Assembly: GCA_900546495.1 (NCBI GenBank)
Contig: URDN01000001.1
Location: 62,001 to 126,000 of the forward strand
Origin: an uncultured Lachnospiraceae bacterium
GTDB lineage: Bacteria > Bacillota > Clostridia > Lachnospirales > Lachnospiraceae
Length of the DNA: 64,000 bases
Reading direction: 5' to 3'
A program made the position numbers and the translations under genes. Under the pieces are notes generated by a model, which saw only the letters and a program-made list of their open reading frames with translations, made no database searches and had not been told where the DNA came from. Shown here piece after piece: positions 62,085 to 64,000 of this stretch (position 1 is its first letter; the number at the start of each line of letters is the position of its first letter).

Positions 62085-62816
62085 CTATAATGGATTATTT
62101 CTCAGGTCACTGCATACCGCAGCTACGATCGCGTACAATACATCTTCATCTATTTCTTCTTCCGTTGTAAACTCAACCGGAACTTCTGCTGCTTTCTGTT
62201 TTTTCTTTTCTTCCAGTTTTGTCTGAACTTTGTTGATCAGACTGAAGCTTGAGATCAGCAGACACATCAGAATCAATACTGCAAATACGGTTCCCATACC
62301 GATCAGTGTATTCATCAGTGCTTTTCTGGCAATCTCACTGGCTCCATACTGGACACCCATGGTCAGTGCTTTTGCTGTACCATCCTCATCAAATGTCAGC
62401 GTTACATCTGCCTTGTAGTTTTCAAATTCCATCTCTCCACTGAGCGAAATCTCATAATTTCTTTCTGTGATTTCAAAGGAATCCACCAGTTGCTGCATAT
62501 CCGTTGTTCCGGCATATGCACCACATTCTTCTTCATTTGCGTTCCATGCATCCAGTATCGACAAATACTCACTTCCACTGCTTGGTATTCGTGCCTGCAC
62601 CAGTGCATAATCCAGTTCCACTTCCCGCATGTCATGCAGTGTCTCAAGATCTTCTTCGTCCATCTGCATGCACTGACTCAACAGCATGGCTGCCGTCTGA
62701 CGAATCTCATCTTCACTCGCCTGTCTCGCTTTTGCCGGTACCGCGTTTCCATAGAAAAGCAGTACACCGACGGCCAGCAGCAACAGCCCGGAAAGTGTTT
62801 TTCTTAGTTTCTTCAT
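62085..62816 (-). CDS. OadG-family subunit of the sodium-pump decarboxylase (GcdD-like), enlarged
   Basis: 243 residues. A signal peptide or anchor (about 1-28, KKLRKTLSGLLLLAVGVLLF) is followed by an extracytoplasmic domain of about 140 residues, then the OadG-type membrane helix (MGTVFAVLILMCLLISSF, near 178-195) and a short cytoplasmic tail with a charged EEKKKQK stretch and a DEDVLYAIVAA motif typical of OadG gamma/delta subunits. Known subunits are about 80-110 residues, so the large exported domain is an addition. Start at 62814-62816 has a poorly spaced GGGAG; the frame stays open upstream. Confidence 0.8.
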   Translation of the reverse strand: MKKLRKTLSGLLLLAVGVLLFYGNAVPAKARQASEDEIRQTAAMLLSQCMQMDEEDLETLHDMREVELDYALVQARIPSSGSEYLSILDAWNANEEECGAYAGTTDMQQLVDSFEITERNYEISLSGEMEFENYKADVTLTFDEDGTAKALTMGVQYGASEIARKALMNTLIGMGTVFAVLILMCLLISSFSLINKVQTKLEEKKKQKAAEVPVEFTTEEEIDEDVLYAIVAAVCSDLRNNPL

Positions 62817-62943
62817 ACTGGATTCATCACTCCCTTCTCCTGTTAATTGGTATATCAGTATCATATACGATGTCCTGTAAGGTCAGCCAATAGTTATCCT
62901 GTATACAGCAATCATAAATAACTATATGCCCCGGAAACACCAA

Positions 62944-62972
62944 ATTCCGGAATGCGGTCTGCATTCCGGAAT
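62944..62972 (-). terminator. Hairpin after the acyl-CoA dehydrogenase gene
   Basis: Perfect 12-bp stem (62944-62955 with 62961-62972) and 5-nt loop, but only a short T tract follows. It may attenuate rather than stop transcription into the decarboxylase genes. Confidence 0.6.
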
Positions 62973-63004
62973 CTGTCTGTTCCATCAACTTTTTACATAT
63001 TCTT

Positions 63005-64000
63005 TTATTTTAAAACCTGTTTTGCAATAACAATCTTCTGTACTTCGCTGGTTCCCTCATAAATTCTGAGGATTCTCGCATCACGATACATACGCTCAAC
63101 AGCATAATCTTTCATATAGCCATAACCACCATGAAGCTGCAGCGCCAGATCACATACATAAGTTGCTGTCTCAGCCGCATAGTATTTTGCCATAGATGCA
63201 TTTTTGGAAGCATTGCCGCCTTTGCTGCGGATCTCAGCAGCCTGCAGTGTCAGAAGTCTTGCTGCCTCCACTCTGGTTGCCATATCAGCAATATACCACT
63301 GCAATCCCTGATTTGCAGAAATTGGTTTACCAAACTGTACACGATTCTTTGCGTATTCGATACCTTCTTCCATGGCTCCCTGTGCCAGACCAAATGCCTG
63401 GGAAGCAATACCGATACGTCCGCCATCCAGACCACTCATTGCGATCTTGAAACCGTCACCGACTTTTCCCATGATGGCACTTTCCGGAACGCGGCAATCT
63501 TCAAGGATCAGCTCAGATACAGCAGCTCCGTTCATACCCATCTTATTTTCTGTTTTTCCAAGTTTCAGACCCGGAGTTCCACGCTCTAACAGAAATGCTG
63601 TCATGCCGCCTCGTGTGCCTTTTTCCGGATCTGTCAGTGTGATAATGACAAAATGGTTACCCTCATCCGGACCGAAATTACTGATAAAGCATTTGGTTCC
63701 GTTAATGACATACTCATCTCCATCTTTTACTGCTTTGGTACGCAGTCCACCGGCATCAGAACCTGCACCCGGCTCTGTCAGACAGAACGCGCCTAATTTT
63801 CCTTCTACTGCCTGTGGCAGGAATTTTGCTTTCTGCTCTTCTGTCGCGTTATTCAAAATAATGTCATTTACCAGCAAATGTACAGCTACGATCTCTGCGG
63901 TACTTGCACAACATCTGGCGATTTCAGAAATAGCCAGCACTTTGCAGATCTCATCCATGCCGACTCCGCCATATTCTTCCGGGATATTCAGTCCCATAAC
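63005..64000 (-). CDS. Acyl-CoA dehydrogenase, 5' end beyond the window
   Basis: About 330 residues of an FAD-dependent acyl-CoA dehydrogenase, continuing past the right edge; about 50 N-terminal residues are missing. Motifs: IPEEYGGVG, FCLTEPGAGSDAGG (FAD/substrate contact), GMNGAAVSELILEDCRVP, QLHGGYGYMKDY and the catalytic-base region RIYEGTSEVQ (Glu). This is the short-chain/butyryl-CoA dehydrogenase pattern. Next to a glutaconyl-CoA-type decarboxylase it could oxidise glutaryl-CoA to glutaconyl-CoA, or serve as a butyryl-CoA dehydrogenase. The sequence seen does not decide. Confidence 0.93.
   Translation of the reverse strand, partial: VMGLNIPEEYGGVGMDEICKVLAISEIARCCASTAEIVAVHLLVNDIILNNATEEQKAKFLPQAVEGKLGAFCLTEPGAGSDAGGLRTKAVKDGDEYVINGTKCFISNFGPDEGNHFVIITLTDPEKGTRGGMTAFLLERGTPGLKLGKTENKMGMNGAAVSELILEDCRVPESAIMGKVGDGFKIAMSGLDGGRIGIASQAFGLAQGAMEEGIEYAKNRVQFGKPISANQGLQWYIADMATRVEAARLLTLQAAEIRSKGGNASKNASMAKYYAAETATYVCDLALQLHGGYGYMKDYAVERMYRDARILRIYEGTSEVQKIVIAKQVLK

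Noticed and set aside
61707..62090. Plus-strand Ala/Gly-rich frame
   Set aside because: Complement of the Ala/Pro linker of the biotin carrier gene.

Overview
The window is a stretch of low-to-medium GC chromosome from an anaerobic, spore-forming Clostridia species, most likely a Lachnospiraceae gut bacterium. The evidence is sporulation genes (spoIIP, gpr, sigK, a probable spoIIM), Firmicutes gene order (rpsT/gpr/spoIIP; yifB-dprA-topA-codY-rpsB-tsf; nudF next to spoIIM), strong GGAGG ribosome sites, a Trp T-box, and a sodium-pumping biotin decarboxylase cluster. Species was not determined. Almost everything reads on the minus strand; the plus-strand genes are aroE, the DAHP synthase gene and rpsT.

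Layout, left to right: the 5' part of a chromate-transporter-family gene; ligA and an RluF-type pseudouridine synthase; two poorly characterised proteins (one SH3-type, membrane anchored); a deletion scar joining a prepilin gene to the 3' end of pilT; tRNA-Arg(CCG); shikimate genes (aroK and aroD leftward, aroE and DAHP synthase rightward); a spoIIM-like gene and nudF; the queuosine-precursor operon queD-queE-folE-queC-queF with a probable preQ1-I riboswitch in its leader; sseB-like, a hypothetical, an S1 protein, lepB and xth; a double acetyltransferase; DUF1847; prfA-prmC-DUF1385; rpmE; rho; gpr-spoIIP; rpsT.

From 30 to 37.3 kb lies a complete tryptophan operon ordered trpE-G-C-F-B-A-D, with trpD last instead of after trpG, behind a Trp-specific T-box leader. 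An NhaD-type antiporter follows. A small eroded island (39.9-42.8 kb) holds three gene remnants, an Rpn-family nuclease and an inverted-repeat element. Then come tsf, rpsB, codY, topA, dprA, yifB, sigK, a transaldolase-type gene, a HAD phosphatase, a GH3 gene that has lost its catalytic core, and a flavodoxin/ferredoxin protein. The right end is an apparent acyl-CoA decarboxylation operon: acyl-CoA dehydrogenase (cut by the edge), OadG-like subunit, biotin carrier, sodium-pump beta subunit, GcdA-type carboxyltransferase, a second (5S/OadA-type) carboxyltransferase and a CoA-transferase.

The less ordinary content is non-coding or degraded. A nested structured repeat occurs three times (15.4, 37.5 and 48.1 kb), and the third copy lacks a 93-nt core. 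Two other compact inverted-repeat elements sit at 42.6 and 45.6 kb. There is a 32-bp perfect palindrome at 48.1 kb, and three deletion-scarred loci. No CRISPR array, prophage or intact IS was seen. All calls come from reading the sequence and recalled family knowledge; no database search was run.
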